Position numbers and translations under genes: made by a program. This document shows positions 31,878 through 43,620 of a stretch of 64,000 nt of DNA, in pieces. The notes beneath the pieces were generated by a model, which was not told where the DNA came from, made no database searches, and saw only the letters and a list, made by a program, of their open reading frames with translations. The stretch spans positions 992,001 through 1,056,000 of the forward strand of contig JAHGAU010000002.1 in the NCBI GenBank assembly GCA_019925105.1, given 5' to 3'. Each line of letters begins with the position of its first letter. The stretch's first letter is position 1. The stretch is from Niebla homalea (Eukaryota > Ascomycota > Lecanoromycetes > Lecanorales > Ramalinaceae).

Positions 31878-32864
31878 ATGACCCGAGTGCTACCATGGCT
31901 TGTTGACGGCAATACAAAAAAAGCTGAACAGCCCGACCGGCCGCGGCTCGCAAAGCGCTTGAAGGCAGAGCATGACCCTGATGCTGGTCCCACTTTTACT
32001 GGCAAATCAAGGCCTCGACCTCATCCTCCTAGCAAAGATGGAGCAGGACGAGCACGTTCTTCCTCTCCTCCGCCCTTGCAGCCACCCAAACAGTCCCCAC
32101 TCCGACAAGGTCTCAATGGCGATGACATCTACATCATGGTGGAGGACGAGTTCCTTGCGACTGCTCAGACCTTCACCAGGCATCTGCACCATGCAGAGTA
32201 TCAACGCCTGAAGCGCCGTGCCAAAGAACGCAATGACGGGGGACTTCCAAAAGTCAGCAGACCGACGGACAACAAGACCGTCATGCGCAAGGAGTTGAGG
32301 AGAAAGAAGCAGGCGGAGGAGATTGGAGCAAGGACCAAGAAGGGCGTGGAGGATGCGCTGCCTCCGCAGAGGCGCCGAACTGGGAGCGACAGCGATAGCG
32401 AAGTCAATGTCTCGAGAGACGACGAACCATGGCAGGGCACACACTTACAGTCCTTCATGACTGCAAGTCCTCAGAACTCCAAGAGAAGCCTGGTAGGGCT
32501 GCAGGGCGTAAGCAGCAAGACGCGAGCTGCGGCTGGGTTTGCGAAGGCGCAGAAGCCCTCACCTAGCAAATCGCAGCAAAAGACCATCTTCCCGGTTGTG
32601 AACGATGTGGACGGGCAGACAGACGAAGAGGGATCTGATACTGATGATCTCGATGCTCCGGCAAAACCTTTCTCGGAGAATCTCCACAAGTCTGTCAAGG
32701 AAGACAGTTCGAAGCCAGGTTCCTATGTTGCCGCAACAGAGAATCACCATGCTCGGATTCGGGCTCGGATGAAAGCAAGACAGGACGAGGAGGCTGAAGG
32801 AAGGAAGGAGAAAGCAGCCGCTCAATCAGCCAGACGAGATGAGATTCCTGTTTTCTTAGTGTAA
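31878..32864 (+). CDS. conserved-looking fungal protein of unknown function, 328 residues
   Basis: One exon from the ATG at 31878. The protein is hydrophilic and basic, with no membrane segment or signal peptide. The only ordered-looking block is about residues 78-115 (DDIYIMVEDEFLATAQTFTR then HHAEYQRLKRRAKERN), a probable helix pair. Around it are Pro/Ser-rich and acidic low-complexity stretches, and the end is Lys/Arg/Glu-rich. RPRLAKRLK and LRRKKQAEE could serve as nuclear localisation signals. I recall similar unnamed proteins in filamentous fungi. A nuclear role is only inferred from composition. It converges with the next gene (322 bases). Confidence 0.75.
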   Translation: MTRVLPWLVDGNTKKAEQPDRPRLAKRLKAEHDPDAGPTFTGKSRPRPHPPSKDGAGRARSSSPPPLQPPKQSPLRQGLNGDDIYIMVEDEFLATAQTFTRHLHHAEYQRLKRRAKERNDGGLPKVSRPTDNKTVMRKELRRKKQAEEIGARTKKGVEDALPPQRRRTGSDSDSEVNVSRDDEPWQGTHLQSFMTASPQNSKRSLVGLQGVSSKTRAAAGFAKAQKPSPSKSQQKTIFPVVNDVDGQTDEEGSDTDDLDAPAKPFSENLHKSVKEDSSKPGSYVAATENHHARIRARMKARQDEEAEGRKEKAAAQSARRDEIPVFLV

Positions 32865-33186
32865 AAGTTGTGCATTCAGCTCTACCGGTGCTGGCGGCGA
32901 TTTGCAAGGCCAAAAGGAGGGCGCTCAATGATCACAAGGAAGTGTTGGATATCCCACAAGCGACAATAGGATATCTACTTTCTTGAGATGATCGATGCCT
33001 ATATTTCTAAGTACGCAGACATTGCACGTAAAGTCCCAAGATATGGTGCTCTTTTTCACGCAGATATTTCAATGTGGGACGAGATCGAGCTTCCTGTCTT
33101 TTCTCTCGTCAAGTTGCTTCTGCCTGATCCTCGGATGATGCTAGATATCCCTCCACATGATGCGGAGCGCTCTGGTACGCTCCGAC

Positions 33187-34731
33187 TTACTTCCTACCTT
33201 TCTTCCCCTTCACCACGTCGGTCCAGGAGTCAGAAGCGATTTTATCTCTAGCAGTGTCACCGCTTGCGTGCTTTGCCACAATGCCGATGTGAACCAGCCT
33301 TTTCGCACCATCCGTCCTTTTGGACTTGGACGTTCGGACCGGATGGGAGACTGGAGATCCTGCTCTCGGAGTGGCGATGATGTTCAAGACTTTTCTCTGC
33401 TTCGGTGGGGCTTTAGATGGTGTGTCGGTCATGGCTTCGATGCTTGTCAGGGGAGGGAAAGATTCCTCTTGCCCCTTGACCAAAGCTTTAGGTTCTGCCC
33501 GCTGGAAAATCGCTTCTTCCTTGGTTGGCAACTGCGGATCCTCGCATGGTGCTGGTATCTCGAATTTGAGTGCGCTGAACGCATTTGGCGAAATGTCCTG
33601 GGCTTTCGTGATCGATCGAGACTTCAACTTTGGAACCTTCTTGAGAGTGCAGTATCTTAGTGACGGTGAGGGACCTGTATCTCGTGGCGGTGATGCTGGT
33701 CGAATTGTTTTCTCAAGGACGCGATCATCCTTGCGGACCTGGTTACCTGGCTCGTCAGAGGCATCATATACATCTGGAAGCGTTGACTTCGAACATCCCC
33801 CACCTTCGTCGACAATGAGTTTCAGGCCTTGATCGTCATCCTGACTCTGGGAGTCTGTTGTGACCTGAGTCGTGCCACTTAGATTGTCCTCATCTTCTCC
33901 ATCATCTTCGGCTACACCCTCATCCTCCACTTCCAGCAACTTCTCGCCTGTCTCCCAATCCCAGACCTGGTTCGTTCGCACCATGAAATTGTAAGTGCGT
34001 CTGTTGGCATATCGCCAATAGCCAGCCATGCGTTGCATTGTCTCTGCCTGCTCGTTTGAGTGGGCTACCAAGTCGGTCCTGATAGCTACTTGCAACTTTG
34101 ACAGCAGGGTCTTGCGTTCCTTTGAGTTCCTCGCGGGAGCGAGCTCGATACCAAAGACTTTCAGAATGTCTTGAATGGCATCCATGTTGCCCAAAGGTCG
34201 GGTGACTCCGTTTGGCGAGGACGAAGGTTGCTTCCGGGACGTTTTGTCGTAAACGTCTTTGCGGAGACTGCTCCAGTTTAAACTATGATTGTTGGAGACA
34301 AGGTCAGTCGCCATCGGGGAGGTGCCATTGCCCGTTCCATCCACATCAGCTATTTCTTTCGACGGCATCGCCTGGCTTTCGGGATGCAGAACATGCTCAA
34401 TATGCCCCAGATCGAGAGCGGTTGGAAGCTCGAACCTGGTCTGGTTCCTCGCCAGCCTCCTCGCCGCTTTCAATGTTTTCCTTTCAGCAGCCGTGTCAAG
34501 CCCATGATACCATATCTCGCCCTTCCGGAATCCTACTTCGTCATCATTTTGTATAGAGGAATCGTTCCACTCGCTGCTCTCTGCGTCAAAGGCACTTTCC
34601 TCCTCCTCCTCCTCCTCCTCGTCATTTGGACTCGAGTTTTCAATGCTAGCCCTCCTCTTAGCTTTTCTCCGCTGATTAGCATGATACAATGTGTTGCTAA
34701 AGCAGTCGTCGATGTATCTGATCTTTTGCAT
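33187..34731 (-). CDS. fungal protein of unknown function, 514 residues, acidic
   Basis: The ATG at 34731 opens one long exon. Near the N-terminus is a run of eight Glu within EEEEEEEE, coded by a (CCT)n tract on the plus strand. Ordered-looking segments are RKGEIWYHGLDTAAERKTLK, a helical region around residues 180-235 with LLSKLQVAIRTDLVAHSNEQ, and AGYWRYANRRTYNFMVRTNQ followed by VWDWETGEKLLEVEDE. The second half is low complexity with Ser/Thr-Pro sites and ends in a Lys/Arg-rich tail. There is no membrane segment. I do not recognise a named domain. The plus-strand frames across this region are shadows. Confidence 0.75.
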   Translation of the reverse strand: MQKIRYIDDCFSNTLYHANQRRKAKRRASIENSSPNDEEEEEEEESAFDAESSEWNDSSIQNDDEVGFRKGEIWYHGLDTAAERKTLKAARRLARNQTRFELPTALDLGHIEHVLHPESQAMPSKEIADVDGTGNGTSPMATDLVSNNHSLNWSSLRKDVYDKTSRKQPSSSPNGVTRPLGNMDAIQDILKVFGIELAPARNSKERKTLLSKLQVAIRTDLVAHSNEQAETMQRMAGYWRYANRRTYNFMVRTNQVWDWETGEKLLEVEDEGVAEDDGEDEDNLSGTTQVTTDSQSQDDDQGLKLIVDEGGGCSKSTLPDVYDASDEPGNQVRKDDRVLEKTIRPASPPRDTGPSPSLRYCTLKKVPKLKSRSITKAQDISPNAFSALKFEIPAPCEDPQLPTKEEAIFQRAEPKALVKGQEESFPPLTSIEAMTDTPSKAPPKQRKVLNIIATPRAGSPVSHPVRTSKSKRTDGAKRLVHIGIVAKHASGDTARDKIASDSWTDVVKGKKGRK

Positions 34732-35893
34732 AATGGATCCAATTTCGCAGTGTCTTTTGTGATGGAGCTCGATCGTCTTATGGCAGCTGGTGGTATTGTC
34801 AGCAACGCTTTCACTGGTATAGATCTTCCCATCTTTGGGCTGGACTCAATCTGCACTCACGCTTCGCAATGGTGGGATTGACCTGCGAAGCTTTGTTTAG
34901 CTACGACCTTTCACGTTTCCTTTTTAGATGCCTACCAAGGAAGAAGAGTGTTTTGTGATATCTCGAGCAGACCTCTTCATGTTTGCCAAAACAGGTCTTT
35001 CTCGCTCGGGGGCTCGACAACACCGTCGAGCAGGTACCACATTTGTGATCTAAAACGCAACGAGCATTAACCCTTTCCCGTATCTCCTTAGCAGGCGAGT
35101 GGGTGGCGACTAACCAAGTCCATGATTATGTTCCTATCCAACTGCGTCAATAAGGTGAGCAACGATCTGAAGTTGCGAAGTCCAATAAACTTACCTCCCA
35201 CTTGTAGAGAGATGTAAGAGGCATCTTGCTGGTGTTCCAGTCCAGAAAGCTACTTTTGGATGGAGTGACCCAACTTGATTGAATGCGTGACAAGTTCGAT
35301 TTAAAGCGAACCTCGGGGCTTGGGATAAACTGGGTGCAAACGTTTGTTCTAGGATGAATGTGCAAGCAAATGCGAAGTAAGTAAAGAGACAGAAACCCTC
35401 GGCACGCGTGTCAACATCTGGAACAACGAAAGCGACGCCACACAGCAAAACGAAGTGTTGGCAGCTGTGGCTACGTGCACAAGGTGTTTTGGGCAAGAAC
35501 AAAGCAAACATTATCGCCGAGTTTCCTTAACATGACACCGTCATGCCTTCACCAACTCTGCACACGTCAAGCTTCTTCATCCAAGTCTTTGGCAACATGT
35601 TACAAATGAAATCCAAGATGCCCAGAACGTTTCACCGGTTTCACTAGTTGTGGGTCATTATCCATTGCATAAAACCAAAGTAAGAGGTCTTGAACGAAAG
35701 AAGACTACCGGAGAACCCCACCGTTCGCTTAGCTGCTGGCTGTCAAAAGAACTTTGGTTTTGCAAAGAGCCTCGCCGGATTGTTTCATGTGTTTTTTTAA
35801 TCACAGAAGCACTCAAGGCTCGCTCGCTGAGAGAGGATTGTTGAAATCCCCAACCCGTCCAATAAAGGAGGGGGCTGTTGGAGCCCTACCGAA
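34732..35893. other. gene-free region downstream of EGT1
   Basis: About 1.16 kb with only short unrelated frames on both strands. It should hold the promoter of the 514-residue gene and the 3' end of EGT1. No repeat or RNA gene was recognised. Confidence 0.45.
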
Positions 35894-38800
35894 CTACTCA
35901 ATATCACGAACAAGACGGGCGCCACACCAGGCATAAGGGTAATTGTGTTGATACCAATTGACACTATGGCCGTCAGCAATTGTCGAATGGACATCAGGGA
36001 CACTACACTACAATGTTTTGCGTCCGGCAATGCGAGGATGTGTCGCCCAAGACCCACCGAGAACAACATGGTGTTTGCCGTCGAAGAAATCCGCTAGCCG
36101 AAATCAGCACCTACCTCTACCTCTGCAGACAAATTGCATGACTTACCAGTGTAAGCTGGGTAGAGGTCGCCAGCCTCGAAGCCATCGTGCTTCGCCAGAA
36201 TCGAGGAAGTCCATTCCCACACCCCGCCCATGTCGCCTCGCCCACTGAGCACATTGCCATTTTGCGCGACGGGCGTTGGATGGAAGTTCTTGAAACCAAC
36301 ATTGCAGTTTTTGAGATCTGCAAAGAGCATCTCAGGCTCCAAGATTTCTTCGGTGCCAGAGGCACCATTCGACCAAGGGCGTGATGGGGGCGAGATCTCG
36401 ACTCCTTCATTGGACAAATGACTTTCTCACCGGTCAGCAGGAGGTTCAAGCTTGGCAGGGACGCAGAATACCCATTGACAGCGGATATCTTCCTTGTGAG
36501 AATGCCGTCTGCTTCTTTTGACTTTGTGACTTCGGCATAATTGTAGATGCTGCGAACCTCCTCTGCTGTTGGTATCCTTCCGTCCATCCATTCTGCACAG
36601 CTTGAAAGTTCATCGTAGGATGCAAAGACGGGCCAATGAAGAGCAAATCTCAAAGGCACAAGTCCGTAGACCGTCCGAACGAATTTACCTTCGAAGAAGG
36701 TATTGGGGATCGCCACGCTCGAACCATTCACGTAGGAATGACGGGGAGCGCCAGGCAGGAGCCTTCCAGCCTCCTCTGAAGATTCCTCTGCCTCGACCAA
36801 CCATGAAGCAGGTGCCTTGAAGCCCTTATGCTGTTCCAGGAAGCGGGCAAAATCCTCGTTGGTCAGTGGCCTTGCCTTGGCTTGAAACGCGTGGATATCA
36901 ATGGTACGCGAAGGTTTCTCGTTATCCCAACCAAAGTATCGGGTTGGGCCATCCGCATTTTCAGCGTCATCCATACCCACCTTCAGTCGGCTAGCCGGTA
37001 TGTCGATCCATTGATTCGGCACGCTGTCCTTGGAAGCTTGGATTGCAAGCGTCTCGAAATCTGGCCGAGCTCCAGGGGGCGGCAACGTTTTGTCACTTTG
37101 TAGAAGCATATACAAAAGTGTCTCCAGATGCATTGCTTTTGATCGTATCAGCCTTGGTCTCGTCAAGCGTATGGCTTTTACCTTCGTGTTCGAATCCCAG
37201 CCACAAAGCTCTTCCAAGCTTACGGTCCTCAGCCATGTCCTTAGATGCGTACATGGATCGAGTCCGTGCCCGAACGTGATCCTGATACTTGAGGATTTCT
37301 GACAATGGGGGCCATTCATCCGGAATTGCACTGTGCGCATGCACCTTGCCCGGATCATCAACGTCAGGGTCGACACCTCGCTCGAACAGGCTGTGATAGG
37401 AAACGGGCTCTGTTGGTGCGTCTCCGCTTGCTCGTGTCAGATGCATATCTAGGAAGGCTGGAATATGCCCAAGGTAAAAAATGCAAGCATTACGGAGATG
37501 GATCGGCTTGGACAGCATCTCGCCCGAAGGGATCATAGAAAGGGTCACAAGATCCCAGGCTGCCCAAAGTTGGCTATACTCCGCGAGGGAAGGTACTGGC
37601 TGAGCTGCGTATGCCTTTGGCTCCATAGCAAAGGCATGAGGTACCTTGGAGACGACGTGGAGATCTAGAGTCATGCTTCAAAATCAGCGACTCTTCTCGA
37701 GAGGCCAAGTAATTTCGCGTCGCAATAAACCTTCTGCTGTTATCTCATTAGAAGGAGGAGGCGAGGTGTCAATTTCTGCAACAATCCGAAATAATCAAAT
37801 TGCGTATTGCGCTCCTTCGGTTTTTCTTTGAAGCTTGCCGCCTTCCTATCAACGGATGCAGGTTTGCTCAATCCAAGCATGTGAGTGGGGCAAATGCAGA
37901 CAGACAGACACACTCACGATAATCGTTTGAGTCATTTCCGTAGACTGCACGGCGCTTAAGCCCAGCGGCTTGCCATAGAAGAGAGATTTGGCCTGCAGAG
38001 TATTTATTACTCTCCTCGATACGGATCCTTTCCCCAGCCTCGATCATCACGTCTTCGATCAGAACGTCAGCATTGGGGGACAAGAATGCCTGATGGCGCC
38101 CTTTAGCCCGGTCGTATTCCCCAATCACATTCCACATGGACTGGTCAAATACATGCTTGCCCAATAGGCTGTTGGCATGATTTAAGCCGTTCCGAATAAA
38201 ATCATGAGTCTTGCCATTTGCATCGTTGTAAGCGTGGAGGATCTTTTGCTCATCCTGGCAAGCATCAAGTCCAATAATAAAGACGTCGTCGTTATTAAGG
38301 CTATCGGCTACCTTACGTAAGAAGACAGGTGCTTCGTCCTTGGGAAGATTGCCAATTGAGGACCCTAGCCATAAGACGCACTTTGTTTTCGTCGCATTCT
38401 CAGCAGCCTTGAGCCAAAGCAAACCTTCATCGTAGGTTCCTAAGAGGCCGAAGCACTCGACGAACCTATACAGGCCATGCGTAGCCATTAGGGTACGTTC
38501 CAATTCGGACCTTGAGAGGTCCAATGCATAATACTTGATCGGCTTTGCGACTCTCTCGAATGCGTCCAGAAGTATCTTCACTTTGCGCAAATTGCTATCA
38601 ATAGGGATCAGTAATCCACGACGCCCTCGCGAAGACGTTCTGACGCAAGTCGCAAGCCTTCAGTGGGAAGAGCTTCTAGACAACGGGCAGATCATACCCG
38701 CTACCCAACTCGACCACCAGAGATCCTGCGCTTACACTTTTCACGAGCTCGTCCGCATGGGTCTGTAGTACCTCAATCTCGGCGTTGGTCAAGTAGTACT

Positions 38801-38990
38801 CCTCGAGATATGTGATATCCTCAAATAGCTTCAAACCCCTTTCGTCGTAGAGCAATAAGGTGGGCAAAGTTTTGGTCTCGCCCGCGCCGGGTCTGAGCAT
38901 TGTTCTCATGGCACCCACAATGTCGGTGTCGAGGAATCCACAGCGGATGTCCATGATAGACGGACTTTCCTGTCCACTGAGAATGGCCAT
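35894..38990 (-). CDS. egt1: ergothioneine biosynthesis protein 1 (EgtD-EgtB fusion)
   Basis: Egt1 trimethylates histidine to hercynine and then, with iron, oxygen and cysteine, forms hercynylcysteine sulfoxide, the precursor of ergothioneine. Seven exons splice in frame to 847 residues: 38990-38698, 38594-37918, 37664-37182, 37135-36472, 36421-36147, 36093-36012 and 35963-35894. The methyltransferase part has VVELGSGNLRKVKILLDA and CVLWLGSSIGNLPKDEAP. The DinB-like iron site HX3HXE (FEHEAMHLET) is created across the exon 3/4 junction. The FGE-sulfatase part has AVNGHLSNEGVEISPPS, GDMGGVWEWTSS, VLGGSWATHPRIAGRK and ends FVNWYQHNYPYAWCGARLV. All key parts are present, so the gene should be functional. 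Intron 2 (253 bases) is much longer than the others. Confidence 0.95.
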
Positions 38991-39955
38991 GGCTTGTATG
39001 CTCCTGCAGAGGAAATATTCCAAGGGAGTAGCAGAAAGAGAGATCCAGCAAAGTGAGCGCTATTTTAAAATATGCCAGGTGATCTAAGCAGCCAGCGGAC
39101 TGGGAAAATATGGGACTTCGATCCGTCAACAAGCTACACATTGTCAACCCGAAGTCCCGTACTTGGCCGGGTCTCTCCATGCACGTCAACGATGATTCCT
39201 CAACGCACGAGAGCCTCCCGCATACCAGGGGAATGGCACTGAGGATCATTGGCGACCGCATATTCTAGTGCTGAGTTTGTGCCCGTTTCTCGGCAAACCC
39301 AAAAAGCAAAAATGACGTGGAAAGGTCGAAAAGGGTGGAAAAGGTCGAGTGGGTCAGGATGCTGAAGTCTTGGATGTTGGCGCATGACGATCGCATCTAA
39401 ATCTGGCCGGCTGGAAGTCCGATCAAATGAACGTCATCCGAGAGGGTAATAGAGTAGGGAATAGAGATTAGTAAGGAGTGACGATATGATTCGTAAAGAG
39501 TGGATCAAACGTATGACATCTTGGTGCAGATACTGATCTTGCGTGATTGGTGATTGATACAAATATTATGCAACAAGCGGGGCCCTGCCTGCCGGCTGCT
39601 GGGCCTGAACCAATCTTCATAGCCGTTATTTTTAGCGCACTGAGGCAAAACGTACCACACGCCGCAGCAACGAAAGAGCTCAGTCTCCGCATTATGATTC
39701 AATCTATGTAAGGATTTCGAAACACCGAAGATGACATCAATGAGCACGGTTGCCAACATGTCCAATCACGTCGACCATTTGAAATATATATTAGTGCGTC
39801 CCATGCCCCACGACTTGACAAGGCATTAAATAGGCAAAGAACCAAGAAGACGTTCACCCCAAGTCATTCCTGTATATATTCAAGAACGTCGTGTGAAGCC
39901 TACACTCCACACCTGGCAGACCCTCAGTAAGACCACTTCAACATCTACTAAATCT
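38991..39955. other. intergenic region between EGT1 and the PIR gene
   Basis: About 960 bases. The right part is downstream of the PIR-protein gene and the left part is the EGT1 promoter. Short frames on both strands are unconvincing. No structural RNA or repeat was seen. Confidence 0.45.
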
Positions 39956-40850
39956 TCAGCAGGCGACTTGCCTCAGGGTATCGATGTACACAGGTGAGCA
40001 CTGAGCAGCCCAGCTGCGGTCATAGAGATTGTAGAAGCTGCCCGACATGCATTGATAGAAGATGCTTGAACCACCTAGCGCCAAGCTACCGTTGGAGCAT
40101 TCTGAAAAGCCAGCAGTATAGATTGCGTCAGCTTGGGGAGGCTTGTCAAATTGGAGTTGATAGTTGGAAGCAATATAGCCCGTGCGGCCATCCTGATCCG
40201 TCAGCACGCCATTCTCCAGCTTGATTGAGAAACCTGCAGAACAGGTAATCATTTTATTGGCGCTGTTTGCTGAGGATGATGAAGGCGCTGCCGCAACAGC
40301 GCTTGAATTTTTGTCTGAGGCTACCGCGGCTGTTGGCTGAGCGTCACTTTGTTGCCCAACAGCTGACACGGGCTGTGTGGGTGCGGCGGTGAAAGTCGGC
40401 GCCTGGGGCTGACCGTCCTTGAACTCAGTGACCTGCGCCATTGTGGTTTGCAATTGGATTTGGCCATCATGGATTTGGTTTGCGACGGGCATCATGACCA
40501 TCGTCTGCGTTGCCACTTGCAACTGGCCATCCGAGACCTGACTCATTGGCGCCAAGGTCTGCACCGCTGGTTGTCCACTGTGGTCAAAATCTATCAGAAC
40601 TGTAGAGCCTGGTCAAGGTTCGCGGGCCTTACTCAGGAGCTTGGGTGGCGACTTGTCTTTTTGCGTTGCCAGCTGTAGAACTAACGTTCTTGACTGCGAT
40701 TCCGAATTTACCAGAGTATGTGTCTGAGCATGAAGGTGGTGCAGCAGCGGTCGGTGTGATTCTCCCTGTGACTGCCTGTCTCTTCTCATGCGGTGTAGCG
40801 TTGACAGCTGCCAATGCAAGGAAAATCGGTACAATTTCTGAGATCAACAT
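39956..40850 (-). CDS. PIR-type cell-wall protein
   Basis: PIR proteins are linked to beta-1,3-glucan through Gln in short repeats. Exons 40850-40633 and 40577-39956 splice in frame to 279 residues. The N-terminus is a signal peptide (MLISEIVPIFLALAAVNA) followed by a Lys-Arg (Kex2-type) site at HEKR and another at NAKR. The splice junction itself creates the first repeat, QAPDGQPAVQ. Three more follow: QVSDGQLQVATQT, QIHDGQIQLQT and FKDGQPQAP. After a Ser/Ala-rich linker, the C-terminal domain has five Cys with spacings 47-15-16-12, close to the classical PIR C-x16-C-x12-C ending. It is expected to be secreted and wall-bound. The call rests on repeat and Cys pattern. Confidence 0.85.
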
Positions 40851-42995
40851 GATTCTCAAACAAAGATGGAAACTAAAGATTACTTAATCTATGAGCAGAT
40901 GACTGAAAAGGAAAAGACGGTTGAATGAACGCTCAAAGGGAGTAATTAAGTCTGTTGCATACCAGTAAATGAGCAACAGGGGGAAAAGAGCTGTGGCTGT
41001 ATATATGTTTACATATTCGCTCACATTCCAAGGGGGCCCGGGCACACTGGACAGCGGCTGGATTTCAGCCACCGGTCTTTCTATCAGACGCGCAATAACT
41101 TGCAAAGGATAACAGTATCTCGGAAGGAAAACGCCTCTGACGCGCGATATCCAAAGTCAACTCAGGAAGTACAAAACGTCATTTCGAAATGTAGTACGAT
41201 AGTTCAATGCGCAAGCACTGGGAATCCCCCCACCGGTTCATCATGAGGAAGTCAATTTGACGTCTCGAGGGAAGCTTCGCAGATTCAAGATGTAACAATG
41301 AGGCCGCGTTGTGCCCAATTTCTTGCCTTCGATCAGGAGCGATGACAAAAGACCGAGTCCCATCTGTTCATCCAAAGTGTTTCAAGGCATGACTGGTTAT
41401 GGAATGGTACCCGTGTGTTGGTTCAATAGAAGTATGACATTGACCTCTTGTTTCATGAGACTCGCCAACAAAGTCGAAATCACATGCTTGGTGATTAGTG
41501 CTTCTCATCGCTGACTCTCAGGGTGATGGTCATTGCGACAACCTTGGGCACTGCTCGGCGAAAAAGCTTACAGTATGAATCACCTGAATTGGAGGAACCT
41601 CCCCCATGGTGTCGAAGTACGCATGCTAGCGATCGGGGTCGATGTCACGAGTTTTGCCTTTCAGGAGGGACTTGGATTCAAGCGCCTACCTGGCGCAGCG
41701 CTTTAGTTGATCCGGGTCCACCAGCCGCGCTGCAGAGTGGTTGATATGTTGACACCTTTTTCAATTACAAAACTCATGTAGGGTAACAAACGAAAACTCA
41801 AATATAGAACCCTTGATGGTCTGGTGGATCGCGAAATTTTTGGCCATAATTCTGACGCTTGAGACCTCATCGTGATTCACGGCTCGGTCGAGCTCCCGGT
41901 ATATTGTTGCCGGAGCATCACTGCATCTTCGCAGATTTGGGCCTAGTGTTTTGAAGACGCCTGACAGTCCTGCTTGCAATCCCAAAATGCGTACATAAGT
42001 GAGATGGCTACCCGATGTCCATTACATTTGACACTGCCCAAATGTTCCACGATTAGCTCACCTTCTCGCCCACTTTTCGGCCTCACCAACTGCCAGAGCA
42101 GGAAACCCGTCTTGGCTATGCTAGTTGCTGTAAAGCAGAGATCTCTGACTTGTTCTTGCACAAGTCCAATGCTCCCATCGGTGGTCACGACATGGTCCTT
42201 CATTTCAAAAGTCTCGTATCATTGAAGCCCAGCAAGTAAATGTAGGATGTCCGAAATAACTAAGCCGAATGTGTTTGTGTGCAAGATGCTCTTGAGCACT
42301 TGCAGCACCACGTCTTCGAGCGTGAAAAATTCATGTTGTGCGCTGTGTCTTCTTGTATTTTCGTAGACCATGTTGCTAGCTCTTCGGGAGTCAAGCCCTG
42401 GTCCTGACCTTCATGATCGAATGCAGGATTTTTCAGCACAATGAGGACCAATTATCGCAGCTTTGACGGTCTGAGCGTGAATCAGGCCCGCCCCAGTCTG
42501 CTCGAACCAATTCACGCCGCAGCAGGGCGAAAAGAGGTTGTGTTCTCTGCAGTATAGCGGTTGCCCATTGATTCAGCAGGTGTAATGCTTGTGGAACGGA
42601 TTGTAGAGACGGTCAGGGAGAAGAGGAGGCGCAAGCTGCAGTACTCAGGCTTGCACAACGTTTCCCTATATCGCTTCGTCAACCTTGGACGTGATTTCAT
42701 GATCTTCCACATCTATGGTACGTTCGGGCACGCACATGTTTTTATTTGAGGCTGGGTCACCAAGAACCTAGATCCGTACAGGAAGTGTAAATTTCAATAT
42801 CTTATCGCCCAAAGAATCTGGTAGGGCTGACCCCTGTCCTCAATATCCTCATAAGCTCCTCGTGAAGAGCTATGTCTTTGTCGGCATCCGGTGGTTATTT
42901 GTTTCAAGCCTATCTTGGCGCGCTGCCTTACAAATCCTTTTTGACCTTACCAAGACAAGCAGAATATTTGGCTTATCAATGAGTATCGTGTTGCG
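40851..42995. other. 2.1 kb gene-poor stretch with a possible gene relic
   Basis: On the minus strand between about 42600 and 41760, several frames read as protein-like but are interrupted: TLEDVVLQVLKSILHTNTFG, then an 86-codon ATG-started frame at 42203-41943 (with VRPKSGREGELIVEHLG), then FKTLGPNLRRCSDAPATIYR. They switch frame without good splice sites, which suggests a decayed lineage-specific gene. I cannot name a family. The rest (40.9-41.7 and 42.6-43.0 kb) shows nothing I can support. There is no RIP-type composition. Confidence 0.3.
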
Positions 42996-43620
42996 ATGAC
43001 GCGTGCTGTGAAGAGTCCGATTCTTCGCAGCTACTTGCCAGGGAGATTTACACCATACCATTGTCGTTACCTAACTGAGCGGAGACTATTTGCCAGCACT
43101 TCCCCAAGAAGACTCAAGAACCGTGTTTACGAAAAGTATCTGCCAACCTTAAGAAGGCCTGAGAGTGAAGACATTTTACTAATGAATGGACAGTATCCGT
43201 TCACCTTCCGAGCTGGACACGCTAACTTTATTATCGGCTTCGTCTCGTACAGCTCTAATAACTTTCTGGACGGCATCTTGGTGCTCATCGTGTCGAATCG
43301 TCGCGCCGATCATTCGAGAGGTCATCGAAGAAGGATGGCCATCTCAAAACGTCAGTGATGTTGTCTATGCAGAAGTGGAATTTGACAGTCCAGACATCGG
43401 TGAACTTGCACAGAGGTATATGATCACGAGTATCCCTACACTGCTTTCCTTCAGCAGGCAGGAAGCCCAGCTCCAGACGCGTTTGACGAGCGTAAATGAA
43501 ATGAGAGACAAAGCGGCTTTAAGACAATGGCTTGAAGAAGAAGCAGGGAGAGGCGCAACTGGAGGCAAAGGCGGAAGTAGCTCGCTCGGAGCTCTTTTCG
43601 GTGGGGGGGGCAAATCTTAG
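42996..43620 (+). CDS. thioredoxin-like protein with a mitochondrial-type leader
   Basis: Two exons, 42996-43135 and 43194-43620, with a canonical intron (GTATCT, branch ACTAAT, acceptor CAG), give 188 residues. The first about 45 residues are Arg/Ser/Thr-rich with no acid (RRLFASTSPRRLKNR), a typical matrix-targeting leader. The thioredoxin fold follows, with ALITFWTASWCSSCRIVAPI holding the CxxC as Cys-Ser-Ser-Cys, and the cis-Pro loop ITSIPTLLSFSR. The active site differs from the usual WCGPC, so reduction potential and partners may differ from classical thioredoxin. The C-terminus is Gly-rich (LGALFGGGGKS). Role: redox or chaperone-like, not more precisely known. Confidence 0.86.

Noticed and set aside
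34285..34881. 198-codon frame on the plus strand
   Set aside because: It is antisense to the 514-residue gene and uses Leu/Ser-rich shadow sequence. The first ATG and composition do not look coding.
36117..37376. 419-codon frame inside EGT1 running past exon ends
   Set aside because: Only 37135-36472 of it is coding. Splicing switches frame at 36472/36421 to give the correct FGE-domain sequence, so the rest of the frame is intron read-through.
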